Positions 11,740 through 24,813 of a stretch of DNA of 64,000 bases are shown piece after piece (position 1 is the first letter of the stretch; every line of letters starts with the position of its first letter). The DNA comes from Ptiloglossa arizonensis (Eukaryota; Arthropoda; Insecta; Hymenoptera; Colletidae). Position numbers and translations under genes: made by a program. The notes under the pieces are model-generated. The model saw only the letters and a program-made list of their open reading frames with translations. It made no database searches and was not told the origin of the DNA. Location of the stretch: positions 9,486,001-9,550,000 of the forward strand of contig NC_135060.1 in assembly GCF_051014685.1 (NCBI RefSeq), read 5' to 3'.

Positions 11740-12660
11740 TTTTATAAGTACCGAAAACGCGAGTTTCGGTCCGTGCACGTATACGATAAATTTAAATAGT
11801 CTTCTGGAGCAATTTTAAGAAATTTCCTGCAATAATATTCGACGCGTTCCTTTCTCATCGAAAAACATTTACGGTCGAAAAATTCAGAGTAATCTTGAAA
11901 AGAATCGATGGAAAAATTTACTCGCTCCAATGTCTTGAAAAATATCGAATTCGATCGAGAACAGTTCGTTACCATTTTTCATCTCGCTGGTTGGAGCTTC
12001 GAGTCGTACTCGATCGATCGATGAATATCGATAATTATCGATTTTCGTCGTATATAAATTATCGATGGGAACCGCGAGCCTCGACAAAGCACGGCGCGGG
12101 AAACAATCGCTCGTAACATCCGCGCTTTCAAATTTGACGGCACGTCAACGCAATTGTGCCTGTAAATTACATCTGTTTACCGTTCCGCGAAACACGGCCG
12201 AGTGGCCCGATGTACAGAATTTGGTCAGTTCCCGAATAACGAAAAGCGATTTCGATTGTTCGACGCTGATCGAAACCCTCGAAACACGGTTAGTTTTTCG
12301 ATACGCTTCGCGCGTTGTTCCCCTGTGTTTGAAGCGGAGAGCGTTTAAACGAGTACGCCACCGAACGATCTCGAATCGATTCGCACTTACGCGTTCTTCG
12401 TAGCGAACCGATTTCAAGAATGCCACGCAGCTTTGTGTCTCTGGTTCGACGATAACGTTGTTGAAGTCCTCGACATCGTCACTGGATTCGCGATGCGTTG
12501 TTTTCGTTTATATTTCTAACGACACTGCTGAACAATATCTATGGACTTTCTTTGAAAAATAGTTCTATTGTCGAAAATGATATCAATAGGACAACTCGAA
12601 CAAACAATTACTCGTACAACGTCCCTTTGCATTCTGTATTCGCTCTTGTAAACGTTACTG
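11740..12660. other. Gene-free stretch
   Basis: AT-richer DNA with overlapping TATCGAT/ATCGATAA words around 12020-12065 (DRE-like TATCGATA). No gene or repeat family recognised. Confidence 0.5.
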
Positions 12661-12960
12661 TCTACAACTACATTTTATTCGATCTTAACTAGGACAAGCT
12701 AGAGTAAAGATGAGTCTATAAGTTAGCAATAGAGCCTTTGTGCCTGTATTCTTCCCAATTTCGAATAGTACACTCTGTTTCAAAAACGATGACGAGAAAC
12801 TCGAAATTGATCTACAATTACATTTTATTCGATCGCAACTAGGACAAGCTAGGGTAAAGATGAGTCTATAAGTTAGCAATAGAGCCTTTGTGCCTGTATT
12901 CTTTCCAATTTCGAATACTACACTCCGTTCCAAAAACGATGACGAGAAGCTTGAAATTGA
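12661..12960. repeat. 150-bp tandem duplication
   Basis: Two units begin with TCTACAA at 12661 and 12811. AGGACAAGCTAG is at 12691 and 12841, giving an exact 150-bp period and few substitutions between units. Because 150 is a multiple of three, an 82-codon minus-strand frame repeats itself in both units. The frame is a by-product of the duplication and has no family resemblance. Confidence 0.9.
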
Positions 12961-15785
12961 TCACGTCGAGCCGAGTTGGATGAAAAATAATCAGAACGCT
13001 GTTAGACCCAAAGCTTGAGTGTTCATTGAAACACCTTCACAGCCTCCGAGAGACATATTTGAATACTTCCGAGCATTGCAACCCACGAACACCGTAACAC
13101 CGTTGATCGTTTCAGCCTACGAACGACACGTTCTTCGTTATTGTTAAATAGAGTCACCAAAAGAATCTTTTCACCGTGAGAATACATACAAGAGTGTTTC
13201 ACCGACGTCCAATGCATCTGCAGAAGCTCGTTCGAGACGAACCGTGGCTGGGCTGTTTCGTCTCCTTTTTCCCCGGCGTTTCGCTCGAGTATCGCGAGAA
13301 TTATTCCGGTCGTTTATCAGATTGAATTTAATTCTATTCAATTGGAGGCATTAAGGTACGACCGAGGCGATAAAACGCGGAACTTTCCTCCCGGAGATTG
13401 GAGCGCGGAGCGTGTTCGGGAACTCTGTATCTTCTCATCGCAAAACGGGGTTAACGCGAAACTGGTTTCTCCCTGAAGATACCGGTCCAACGATGGTGCA
13501 AAAGTGGCGCGAGTTCGCCCTCCTCGCGGCTAAAATAATAACACCGGTGGCTGGCGTTACTTTCTTCCCGCGAAAAATCTCTCCCTTCGAGTCTCGATCG
13601 TTGGCCGAGTTGCGTTGTAAACTAGCCGGTACTAGATTCCCGCGTTTCACGGTTCGAGCGTGCTTCAACTGCCCCCGATGTTCCGCCGCGCGGCTTAACG
13701 AAGTTTCCTCGAGACGCTCGCGTTCTCTCGCCACAATTTTCCCACCGGAGGCCTAACTCCCGGGAAATCTGCACGAAACGTACACACCGATTTAATCTCG
13801 CGAATGATTTGCAGGCAACGCGGTTCAAACGCCCCGAGTTAACGCGAAGATCGCTCGCGATTAAGAGAGATCGCTCGAGCAATAAATACGAGGTAATCGC
13901 TCGGTGTATCAAAGACCGAAACGTTCGGGTTTCGATCGACAACGCTGATACGTCGTATCGAACTCGTGGTTGTCCTTTCGATCGGAAAGATTCGTGATCG
14001 TTGGTTTTACGGGCTGGCGAGGAACGAACGCGCGAGAAATGCGTATCAATTGAAATTAAATTTCGCGGTTAATTGAAATGAAATTTTAATTTTGCCCCGT
14101 CGACCGCAGAAAGGATTCGGCCCGCTGGAACATCGACACGAACGTTATACGCATATCTTTTTTGCTCGAGATTAATATAAAATTCTCGAACGCGTAATCG
14201 GGTGTATTTTATGTTTCGTTTCCCGCGATCGGAACACACGGTGATTCGTTCGCGTCCGAGTAAACGATTCCCAGTGTACGAATGAAACGTCATAGGATGT
14301 GTATTAATTAGCGGAGACTTCTCGCGAAATTTTTATTCTCAACGGAAAGGAACTGTTTACCAAAGCTCGTCTGTGTTTATTATATTCAATTTAATCGGAT
14401 CTTTTTATCGTACGTTGACCGAAATTCGTACAACTCTGTAAATTAAATTAAGAATCCCCTTGATCGATGTACAAGCTTCGTTCCAAATGTTCGACATATT
14501 TTCGAGACACTCGACTACAAAGAAACTATTTCCTTTCACGAGCAGTGTTCAATTTTCGTATTCTCGACATCGATACTTTTGCTCGTCGACAAGAACCAGA
14601 AGAGATTCGATTCGCGTTTATCGTTGCACGGATCACCCCTGTTGCCGCGGTCGAATCATCGACTCCGTTAATATCGAAATTCCTCGATCACGGGGTCGAT
14701 CAGGCGTCGTCGCGCACCTGTCCTCGAATCCTCGAACCCCCCTTGAGAAACATTTCACGCGCTCGAAGTCGTTTCGCTCCCGGTTCGACCCTCCGAAACG
14801 CTCGATATCGCTTCGTTTCCCAGAAATCTCGAATCTTTCGATTCTGTCGCCGCGCGCCCGCCGTTAATACAAGAGAGAGAGGTACAATTGAATTTTGCTT
14901 GATCTCGAACGACGATATTGGAAAGAGGGAGGAGCACGGGAGTCTCTTAGCAGGGATCAGAGACTCCCCTCGTGGCGCGCGTCGCTCGACCGAATAAATT
15001 GTTACAACCGCTATCAACAGCTCCGCGATACGAGCGCGCACCCTCGCTCCGGTTATTCCCGCTCGTCCTCGTGCTCGGTATTCTCGGATCGACGCGTTCG
15101 ATTTGCTACTTTCTCTCGCCCGTTCGCCTCTAACGCCGGGAAAATTTCACAACCGTGCGGTGCACAGTGTGTCCCAATCGTCACCGGTCGATTTGAATTT
15201 CCCGCTGTTTTTAACACGTCGAACCGATTAACCTGAAACTCGACACGTGTTATCTAGACAGATGGGAAATTGATCGTGGAAAAGTACACGGTGAAGGAAC
15301 GCGTGTAGATTATTCGAGCCTATTACGAAGAATCGCGATCTTTGACGCTAACGATTCGGGAACTTTGTATTCGTTTCTCTCGAAATTCCCAAGTTTGTAC
15401 TTTTCATAATAAAAATCTACGTTTCCTTTTCTGTTTGTAATTTTACACCGAAATTCTAAACGTGTACGTTTTGCACAACGGTGATTAAAATTCTTGGAAA
15501 AGAAGAGAAACGCTCTCTCCTCCTCGTTGTCTCGAAACTTCGAAATAACCTTTCGTTCTGAGGATAAACTAGGCGCCGTGATCGCGACAAGCCCTCACGT
15601 GCTCTTCGTTCACTAATCTCAAGGGTCCCTATTTTTGGGACAATGTTCGAACTGTTCGAGGTTCTCGTCCACTTAGCTTCGCGACTCGATGAACGAACGA
15701 ATGCAAATTATAAACGCATCCTTGGTTACCGTTAACTTTGACTTGACGCTCGATACACATCGATACGAACCCCTACTTAAAATAT
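12961..15785. other. Gene-free stretch
   Basis: CpG-rich DNA with overlapping R/S-rich frames on both strands (for example 14460-15041) and no domain that I recognise. A short palindrome (ATTGAAT ... ATTCAAT) lies near 13322-13344 within a TAAT-rich patch. No simple repeat of note. Confidence 0.5.
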
Positions 15786-15865
15786 TTGGTTGCTCGGAAG
15801 GTGATTTCATTTCCCAAAATGGAGAATATATAATTTAATAGAATCTTTATACTCTGTTTCGTAAG
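15786..15865 (+). mobile_element. Family A mariner-type MITE, one-ended fragment
   Basis: After a TA, the sequence TTTGGTTGCTCGGAAGGTG and the following CCAAAATGGAGAATATA match the left half of the full family A elements in this window (for example 35286-35416). Similarity fades after about 80 bp, and the right inverted end is missing. Confidence 0.7.
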
Positions 15866-18800
15866 TTTTCGGCGCAAAGTATTCGTTTCTTAACGCTATC
15901 TTTCAAAATTAGCTCATACCTGACCAATTATTATTACACACTTCTCTTGGACACCGTTTCCGTCTCACGTTCTCGTAATTTAAACCTAATGGATTAAACC
16001 CGTCTCTGTACTAGATTCTGGGTTTCGTGAATCAAAAAAACCAACAAATAGTTTCTAAATTCGATTTAAATCCCCGTAAAAGTTCGTCCGATTTCGCGTC
16101 AGACGTCGCGGGATCGCGAACAGAACCGAATAAAACCAATTAAAATCGAGCAGTCTGGGCTGGCGGCTCCCTTATCAGAAAAATTCAAGCACGCAGCTAG
16201 GCACGCGTATAAATTAACTTTACGTAACGAACGGCCTAGGTTCCCGTTCGGTCGTCGCGGCGACGTGCTTCCGTTTCGCATATACATCTGTCCGTGATTA
16301 CGTTGAGCCTGTGGCCCAGGGTTCGTGAGTTGCGGGGACCTAATTACACTAACGACCGGCAATAAAAAGCAGCCGTCGCGGCGACGTCGCGGAATTCGCA
16401 CGCAATTACCACGAGAGATCCTAGGGGTCAGGTATCGCCGTACGGTTGCCAGTCACTCGAGAGACTTTCGCGGACAGAGAAGTCTACAATCCCCTCCCAC
16501 CCTGCCTCCCTCTCTCGTTCGCCTTCTACCTCGTTCGAACGATTCGTCGATTCGCATATTAAACGGCGCAGGTAATCGCGTGCTCGTCTATCCGGGAATT
16601 GCGTGCGTTCGACCATAGAGGATTCCATGCTCGTTATACGCAGCTGGAAGCGCGTTTCGAATTGCACCGGCTACGATCGTGGATCGTCTCGACGAAAGAA
16701 TCGACGCGAACGATCGGAGAACTTCCAGTCACGAGATACCTCTTTTTCCAGGTAGCGGTTCTTACCGTCCCGGACACCGGAGACGGGATCAATTTTATTC
16801 GAATGAAAGCAACGTCTGCCGATTTATTCGCGACGTTTATCGAACGATTGTATTCTCAATTGTCACGGAATGCTTTATACCACCGGTTAAATTCTCAATC
16901 TTCGACGATCAAGGTTTATCGTAATTAACCTTAACCGTCGAATCGAATAACCCTTCGAATTCGTTCCACGTTGGCGCGTTCCTCGGGTCTTTTTCGACCC
17001 ATCGTGTCTTTGCGATACATTGCTCTTCTGTATGTGAAACTTGTCCTCTTTGTTTCTTCGGTTCTTTCGACCCATCGTGAAGCTAAGAATACGAGTTTCG
17101 ATTCGTTCTGAACATTTTATCCAAAATTCTCGAGCGTACGGTCGAAGAGAAGAACGTTTCGTGATTAAATAAAACATACCTATTCTCGATCCTATTGAAT
17201 TTTCAGCGTTCAATTCGATTCTTTCGCCGACTCGATCGTAAGATTCAACGTCCGTTGGTAGTCGAGGGATGATTTTTACGACGCTATAGTCGAAGTAAAA
17301 TTTACCTCTTGATTCGAGGTCGTCTCCTTGGATCTGAATCGTGCCTGGCGTGACACCTACTTTTACGTCGCGTCCATTTGTCTCCCCGTTTGAAGGATGG
17401 AGATGGCGTGGCTCGCGAGTCCGCACCGTGCCTCACGAACCTTGACTGTCAACGTGTTTCAGTTCCGAAAGTTCTTGGGAAATTGTGCAACGTTTTTCAT
17501 TTCGTTGCGCTCATCCGCATTTAACGTACCCGCGTCGCGTCGAACGCAAGACTCGTTGAATTTTTGTCAATTCGATGCACGTAAATGAATTCGTTCACGG
17601 ATCAAATTGGGTTCGTATAATGAAATACCCAGTATTTTTGTTTTATTTACGTGTAATTGCATCGGACAGTTTAAATCGAGATAGACCGGTCTGATAAAAC
17701 GACCATTCGATTCCGTTACCCGATTTTTTATCTCTCCACAATTACCGGTGTGTTGTTTCATATTTAGCCAGCGACCAATGACAGTCTCATTTGTCTCTGC
17801 GAACCGAGTTGCAATTTTTCAAGCGTTGCACCGAAAATCAGCTTATTTGGATAAAACGGAGAATCCGATGAAGAAATAAATGTGGGTACAAAATTCAAAA
17901 ATCTCCCAATTATTCCCCCAAATTTAATAATCACCGCTTAGCAATAGGTAAAATCGCTGTGGACTCGGGATAATTGAAATATTACAAGTTTCGCTCGAAG
18001 GGTACCTTTTCTTGTTTTCATTGATAATTTGGCAGTATCGTGCCAATTATCGTACGCTCGTTCAACGATTCCGGAAGAACGGACAGGAATAATCGTCGAT
18101 CGCGGTCTGCGCGTTTTTCTATCGCGCAAGATCGTTATACCCCCGGTTCGCCGAAAGATGAAGTTTCGTCAAGAGCGCGAAGGGATGTAATTCCGCTTTA
18201 TTACACCGTAATTGGACCTCGATATAACTTAACGACTTTCGAGTTTATTATTACTTGGAAACGCGAGGAAGGAATGAAGTCGTTGAAAGCCAGTCTAGCT
18301 TCTTAAACACGAACGGCCGTCCCGGTAGGTTAATTACTTCGCAACCCCGGTTCCAGGTACGTCTTTCCCTGCGTGTGCATCCAGGGTCGAGACCCCCTGC
18401 GCGTTCGAGTATCGTGGCTGCAACGGGTTGTGTGCACTCGTTGCCCGGAATTCATCGTCGAATCGGGGAATTCTCCCCTCGCGATGACAAGAACTGTACG
18501 CGTCTTCATCGACGACGAGAAATAATCGAAGATCGAGCCGTGGCGGCACTCCATTTAGTGTCTCGTGGATGAACGAGCACGCTCGAAACGCGCTCGGGGA
18601 AAGTTGCGGGGAAACACTGGGCAAATATCGGAATCGCGAAGTTTGCTTTGGAATATTTGAAAAGTTGCCGCCGACGACGGAAAACTTTTTCAACCTCCGA
18701 AGTAAATTCAACGATCTAAACGTCTACCGCGGAAATAAAACAAGCGAGCGGTGAATGTACGTTCGGAGCTGGTTTTTGGAAAATTCGATGAAACGAATGG

Positions 18801-20189
18801 AAATTTCAATCGATCGTCGTTGCGTATGCTACGTAAACTGCGTGTCGTTTCTCTTTTTAGTATTTTCGTTCATTGACGAAACTAGTCGAAACGTCAATTG
18901 ATTTTTGTAATACATATTTTCGCCCGTTTCTTTCTCGATCGTTTGTACACGTTATCGTGCAACTTTACGGAATACCCGGATAACGAAATCGACCCACGTA
19001 GAAAGGTTAACCTTTCGAAAATATACGACACTTCGGTGATCGATAAAGTCCCTCCTCTCGAAGAATGTATTCAATTCTTCGTGAAAAACGTCGCGTGTAC
19101 GCAAGAGCCCCGTTTACAAGGTCGTAAAGGTTCGACGAGACCGCGTTGCAACGGTCCGTGCGTCTCGAGAGCACCGAGGGGGTTCCCGGTACGTTAACCG
19201 TTTCGTTTTCGAAACGAAGGGCAACGATTCGGATGGTTAGCGCACGATGGGTCGAAATTCCACCTGGATCGGTCGCGAGACGTACCTTCGTGACGGTCGA
19301 GGGCAGGGTGAGCGTAACGAGTCGCTGGGAACGACTGGAAGTAGGGGGTGGTGAAAATCGTAGCGACAAAGGGCAATTGGAAACTGGGCTTGCCTGGAAA
19401 CCGCGGTACCGTCGGTTTTGAAAGAAGTATTCTAACCGTTGCCACGGGGGTAATAGTCGACGGGGCCAGTTAATGCCTCGTAATGGTTGAACGAAAGGGG
19501 CCGCGATCGCCCCTCGTAACGACCTGTACCGGCGTAACACGACCGCACGGCCCCATCAAATCTGATACCGGTGTACCAGCGTACCAGAACCATGTTGTCG
19601 CGGCCGAGACTACGGAACCCTGCACGGATACTCGTAAAAAATGTGTACTACATTCGGGCAGCGGGCTTCGTGCGAAACTTTACGGGCATCGCACCTTGCG
19701 CTCGTGTTTAGGGCCGAAGCGGTGACGATCGTGTCTACCGGCTGCTAATTACAGCGGGAAGAAGCCACAGTCGCATCGAGCCGGGATAAAAACCGTGAGC
19801 CCTCGAGGATCGCGTTCGCGTCGTTGGATTTGCACCCACGTTCGAGAGGAACGACGATACTTTGACAGAATCGGTACCACCACGTTTTTTTAACGTTTTC
19901 GAAGGATTACCAGTACGTTGACCAGTACGATGCACCGCAAGGCCACGTGCACCGATCCGAAAGGATTTTCGCGGGCCAGTTCGCACGAAACCGGAGAACT
20001 CTCGTGCATTGTGCACAGAGCCATGGACAAACGCACCTGGATCGTAGAGGTTTCGCGAATAAGATAAATGCCCGCAATTTGGATATTCTTGCCTCTATTC
20101 AAGGGTCTAGATCTTGTACGAGGAATCTTGGAAGAGAATCCGGTAGAAGATAAATTCGATTCGGATAGACGGAACTTAGCTAGCGAAGA
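15866..20189. other. Gene-free stretch with one conserved-looking block
   Basis: No gene is supported. Around 16100-16450 short AT cores (CCTTATCAG, TAAATTAA, CCTAATTACACTAA, AATAAAAAGC) sit in CpG-rich sequence with two GTCGCGGCGACG palindromes, an enhancer-like texture. TTTCGACCCATCGTG is repeated at 16992 and 17065. Near 18354, TTCCAG is followed by GTACGT, but its pyrimidine tract is weak. Confidence 0.45.
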
Positions 20190-20375
20190 ATGTATATACG
20201 ATAGCAAGCCTTGGCTCGCAAAGAATACACAACGGAGCAACACTCAACTCGCAAGGTATACACAACAGAACGAATTTATCTCGCGAACAACGCATCGCGA
20301 ATAATCTTGGTTTACAAAGGATACGTAGCGGAACGAACTTGGCTCGCGAGGAATACGTAACTGAACGAGCAAATA
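20190..20375. repeat. Degenerate minisatellite, about 32-36-bp units
   Basis: Five or so imperfect units of the type GGCTCGCAAAGAATACACAA followed by CGGAACGAA run in tandem. They are recognisable by recurring CTCGC(A/G)A and GA(A/T)AC(A/G)(C/T)A words at about 32-36-bp spacing. The translated frames repeat correspondingly and have no other merit. Confidence 0.65.
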
Positions 20376-22017
20376 ATGCACGAGACAAATCGATCGGCGA
20401 GAGAGGATCGTTTCCAGTGGACTCGTTTTTTTTTTATACTTGGAGCACTTAGCAAATTCACTCGTCACCGTGTTCCTTGAACGAGCTTCAACGAAACTGT
20501 TCAATTTGGAAGATGAACCGTTTCGGTAACGCAATCGTCACCCGTTAATCCTCGAGAAACACGGTCTCTTCAATTGTAACTCGGTCGACGTGCCCACGAA
20601 AGTACCCCGCGAAATTCGAACGAGGAATTGCGTTCGCAAACGCTTAACACAAAGAGGCTGACAAGTTTCGTCGAAGGCAACGATCGCGCGACAAAAATCG
20701 TTAAGAATACTCGGGACGGAATTCCGCGAACCGGCTGAAACGTCGAGCGCGTAAACTCGTAAATGCGTATTCCGGGAAATTGAAGCTGCACGCGCAATTA
20801 TGCAGAGGCATGCGAGAAAGTTGCGCAAGTTTAAAGAGGGTTAATGGATGGCGATATCGATTCGAAGACAGCGAAATGGTGAACATCGAGCCGGGTCTCC
20901 ATCGTGGTAACTCGCGTGCTTTCTCGGTTCGTTCGAAGTGAATCGTAACGATCGTTTCTTCGTTCAATATTTCAAAAGTCGAGACGCTCGAAGAATCGTT
21001 CGCGCGCGCGCGCGTTACGCGCGACGATCACGCTTCGTCGCCTCTTTCGCGCTTCGGCGAACGCGACTCGCGTCTACGCCCCCTTTTCCCCGTGGAATGA
21101 TTTCTTTCTTTTTTTTTTCCCCTCTCTTACCGAATAACCGCGACCTCGCCGCAGAACCGAAGTTCATTATCTTCGTCGCTGCTAATAGCTCTAATTGCCG
21201 GCAGCTTTCAACCGAAAGAGGCGGAAACACGTAGGAAACGGACGGGGGCGTCGTGTACGTGCGCGACGAACGCGCGTGAAAACTCGCTCGGCGTCCGCGC
21301 GACGCTAGTTGCGGCGCACTGCATTTCTTAATTGTTCCCTAACAAGAGGAGTTGGTACTTGGCACCGTTTGTTGGCCTGTCTCACCTCTTTCCAGGGCCC
21401 TCGACCCACTCCCATGAAACAGCCACCAGCGGGGTTCTCGTAGTTCTTCCTCGCCTTGGCCAACCTCGAAGGAACCAGCTTTCTCTTCTTCGTCTTTCTC
21501 TTCTCTTCTCTCTCTCTCTCTCTCTCTCTCTTACGCGCGCGCACGTTCTCTTCCTCGAACGTGTTACAAAGTGATTAGTCGAGTAATGCCGCCGGCTACT
21601 CCCTGGCTGCGGTATGTCGTTAATGTTCCGCTGGACCAGCAGCTGCAGCTGCACTTCGCGGTTCTGTTCCTCTTCTTGGAAAGTTCGACGCGCGGGGGCC
21701 GATCGTTCGTCGCTGGAAGATTTAGAGGGTGGATTCCCGCCGCGGTGGATTCGCGTTGCTGAGTCTCCGGAACGAAGTTCGACGTTTCGTTCGATTTTCT
21801 TCGAGTGTGTTTCGTCCGGATGTTTGGCTGGATAGAGCCGGCCGCGTATCTCGTTCCACGAAATCTCACGGCTGGAGCTGCGCGAGAACTAAAAAAATAT
21901 CGGGATTCGCGGAGGAATCGGGTTTCCCGAAAATATCAAGGTTTCCCGATTATTTCGAGAACCCGGTTTCTCGAACTACTCTGCTGTTGTATAGCAGCCT
22001 ATAAAGTATGTAAATAC
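20376..22017. other. Gene-free stretch with CG and CT simple repeats
   Basis: Contains (CG)7 at about 21000-21014, a T9 run near 21110, and a (CT)n-rich run at 21478-21531. An acceptor-like CACCTCTTTCCAG near 21392 precedes a frame that runs straight into the CT repeat, with no donor seen. Around 21890-21975 there are several GGGATTCG/GGGTTTCCCGA words of interspersed-repeat character. Confidence 0.45.
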
Positions 22018-22380
22018 ACAGTCACGTCAATATGACACTCTTGGAAAGAATTCGAGTTGAGAAATATTTGGTCAATTTCTTCTGCTACTTTCCATTGATA
22101 GGATTTTACAGGGTGGTTTTACGTAGATCATAATTTATTTGGATACTGCTCTAATTTTAATAGGTTTGTACAGCATCTGTTTATCTGTGTTATGTACTCT
22201 TACTAATGACTCATACCGCGCGGTGATCACAGGCAATTGTACGCAATTGTGTTACTTCATATTCGTGAAGTTATTGGAAACACGGTTTCCAAGAATCGTG
22301 TGCTCCGATGTAAACAAACCTGCGACTGTGCGCTTGGTACTTGAACATTGCGCACGCTATTGTGCAGTATCGCTGCGAAT
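22018..22380. repeat. AT-rich island, possible old repeat insertion
   Basis: This block is clearly less CpG-rich than its surroundings. It is flanked on both sides by similar CCCGA/TCGAGAA-rich DNA (21890-21975 and 22380-22470). It includes TTTTACAGGGTGG at about 22104-22116, close to the TACAGGGTG terminus seen at 30.1, 31.4 and 32.7 kb. The composition shift and the terminal-like motif suggest an inserted element. Its ends were not resolved. Confidence 0.3.
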
Positions 22381-24150
22381 GACTCGAGAATCCCGATAAA
22401 TTCGAGAATCTCGAAATTTTCTGTCCCGATCCCGAAAAAGTTTCGTGTTTCCGATCCGATTCGATATTTCGAGTTCTCGCACACCTCTACCAAATGCGAT
22501 TGGTGTCTCGCGCAGAGATTGGGAAATCGCGAGAAGAAAATCGATGTCTTCGAAGACGAGAATCTGGAAGGAATTTCCTTTTTTCGCGAAGAAACGACTA
22601 TTCGACCTTAACCAAGCCCTTCCTTACGAGGTTTCGACTCTCGAGCCTCTCCTCGAATAACTGCATCCTTGCTCCGCGAATAGATACGTTGTAAAATGGA
22701 TCGAGTGCAACAGCTGCGATCGTTTCGTTCCACCAGCGGAGAATCTTTGGGTGAAATCGAACGAACAACACTATATTACACATTGAACGTGTGTCTCCAT
22801 CTTGTTCGAGTAACTCTTATTTCTTCCGAAGTAGTTTCGAAAGATTTTGAAAAATTTCACACCGTCATTTGTATACATTTATCCGCATTTTCCTTCTATC
22901 TGTTTCTCCATTAAACATTGGCATTATATACTTACAACTTTTCCTCGTTTCATCGAATTACATTAACTCGACGTTATTATTCTCTCTTCTCATTTTTCTT
23001 TTACGCGCTTCATCATTTTCATTGCTTCATTCTCGGCTTGTTTGATATATTTTCTCTAGAGTCGGAACGTTGTAACAAAGAACCTGACCAAGATCGATAA
23101 AGTTGTCGTTCCTTTATTTATTACATCGATAAGCTCAACCTTTTGTATTTCTCTCTTGGTCTCGGCTGCGCAGAACGCAGTACGAGTACATCGTTTCTTA
23201 TCTCTACTCTCAATTGTCACGCGTTACTAAGTTTCGGCGCGAATAATTTTTGCGCGCCACATTGTTCCTTTGAGTCGAATCCACACTGTGAACGCAGAAT
23301 TTCTCGACGTGTGTTAGATCGATGGATAGCGCGAATCCAGTTTCGTCGTAATCGAAATATACGAGTTAGAAGAGAATCGATCGCACCGTGCCGTGTCCGG
23401 TGAACGTTCTTCGAGACGCAGCTGCTACGATTTCATCAAGGTTAACCGTGCGTGTAAAAGTTCCGCGTGCACGCTTCGCATTTACACGCACCCGTAGCAC
23501 ACGCGGTTTCGTCTAAATTATTTCTATGTTCGCCCCGTTATTTGCACAACCATATTGCGCGCACGTGGCGTAGCGATACGCCACGGTCGATGGACGATTT
23601 CCTACGACCGATTCGAAACCGAGGCGACCGAAGTGTCGATAGATCGATGAACGTATCGATCGTTTCCATTCGCGATTCAATTTCGTCGATCGATTCGACG
23701 CTTCGTCGTCGCTACGAACAACAAGAATTTTTCCGCCTCTGTCGCGAAAAATTCAACCTTAACGTCGGTACGTTTCGTACGCAAAACCGTGACTATTGAT
23801 TTAATCTAATTGTTCGCGCGATCGCACACTTTTCATCTCGAAACGTTCGTAGCCCGAAATTAACTTACCGCGATCCGTAAATTTCCAGCAACCCCGATGC
23901 AATTGCACTTCACAGACGCATTATTGTTATCCCCAAAAGGACCGCACGAACGCGGTAGATAGATCTCGTTAAACCGTTCGACATTTTTCCGCATCAATTT
24001 TTGTTCCACCTTCGCGTAGAAACAGCCGTTACACAGAGAGGCTGCGTTCCAATTTCAGGAATCGTACCATGGAATCGCGCATACGTCGATGAAGTAACGA
24101 GGCAGGGAACTCTACCGATCCATATACTCGACAAACGGTATCGAGTTAAC
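22381..24150. other. Gene-free stretch
   Basis: No gene, repeat family or RNA seen. Short frames only. AT-rich between about 22800 and 23150. Confidence 0.5.
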
Positions 24151-24206
24151 TTTTCGTCTTTTTGTTTCTTTTTTTTTTCTTTTTTTTTTATTTCTTTCTT
24201 TTTTCG
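24151..24206. repeat. T-rich low-complexity tract
   Basis: Runs of eight or more T separated by single C, A or G bases. K/E-rich or F-rich peptides called across it are artefacts. Confidence 0.85.
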
Positions 24207-24419
24207 TTCGTGGACTCGTTCCAACTCGAAACGAGGGAACTTTATAATTACGTAACGATGCACTCGGAGCGGGGCGATATCGTTCGCATATTTTCTTGCC
24301 GTGGGACGAGTTTCGCGTGAAAACTAAAGTCACGGAGGAAGGAGGCGTACACGCGAGGCGCATATTTTCAAGTGTAAAACTCGAGCAGTCGATACGCGTC
24401 ACCGGATGCACACCACCTC

Positions 24420-24446
24420 GCTGTGTTCCTCTTCTGCGAACACAGC
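24420..24446. repeat. Perfect inverted repeat, 9-bp stem and 9-nt loop
   Basis: GCTGTGTTC at 24420-24428 and GAACACAGC at 24438-24446 are exact reverse complements around the loop CTCTTCTGC. The arms hold the half-site GAACA, as in steroid-receptor-type elements, but the 9-nt spacer is far longer than the usual 3 nt, so that reading is weak. Confidence 0.55.
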
Positions 24447-24774
24447 TGTCACTCCCCGTGAGATTCGGTCTGGTGGCCAGAAACCGCGTGCCTCGCATTC
24501 CCTCCGTTCCATTATTTCGGTTCAGGAGGAATTAATTTTTTAATGGCATCGAGCTACGCTGCATACTCGGCGGGCACATGTGCCTCGGGACTTGTACTTT
24601 TTCCTTCGAACATCCCAACCGGGCACCGAAAATTTGCATTTCCGTCTTCTGTTTTTAATTTCCCGTGCCTGCGCTTTTTCTCTCTTTCCTTTCTTTTTTT
24701 TTTAATTCCCCGCGACCACGTTTTACGTTCAATTATATTTTTACACGAAATTCGTTGGTTTCTTTTTTTCTTGC

Positions 24775-24813
24775 GGGTGTGTGTATATGTGTGTGTGTAT
24801 TTTTTTTTTTACT
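24775..24813. repeat. (GT)n and poly(T) simple repeat
   Basis: GTGTGTGTATATGTGTGTGTG is followed by about 12 T in mostly pyrimidine-rich DNA. Confidence 0.8.

Noticed and set aside
12685..12933. 82-codon minus frame with an internal repeat
   Set aside because: Exactly explained by a 150-bp tandem duplication whose period is divisible by three.
18330..18365. TTCCAG followed by GTACGT as a recursive site
   Set aside because: Pyrimidine tract is short and broken by GG; no clear branch point at the right distance.
24420..24446. Steroid-receptor response element in the GAACA palindrome
   Set aside because: The half-sites are 9 nt apart, much more than the 1-3 nt used by such receptors.
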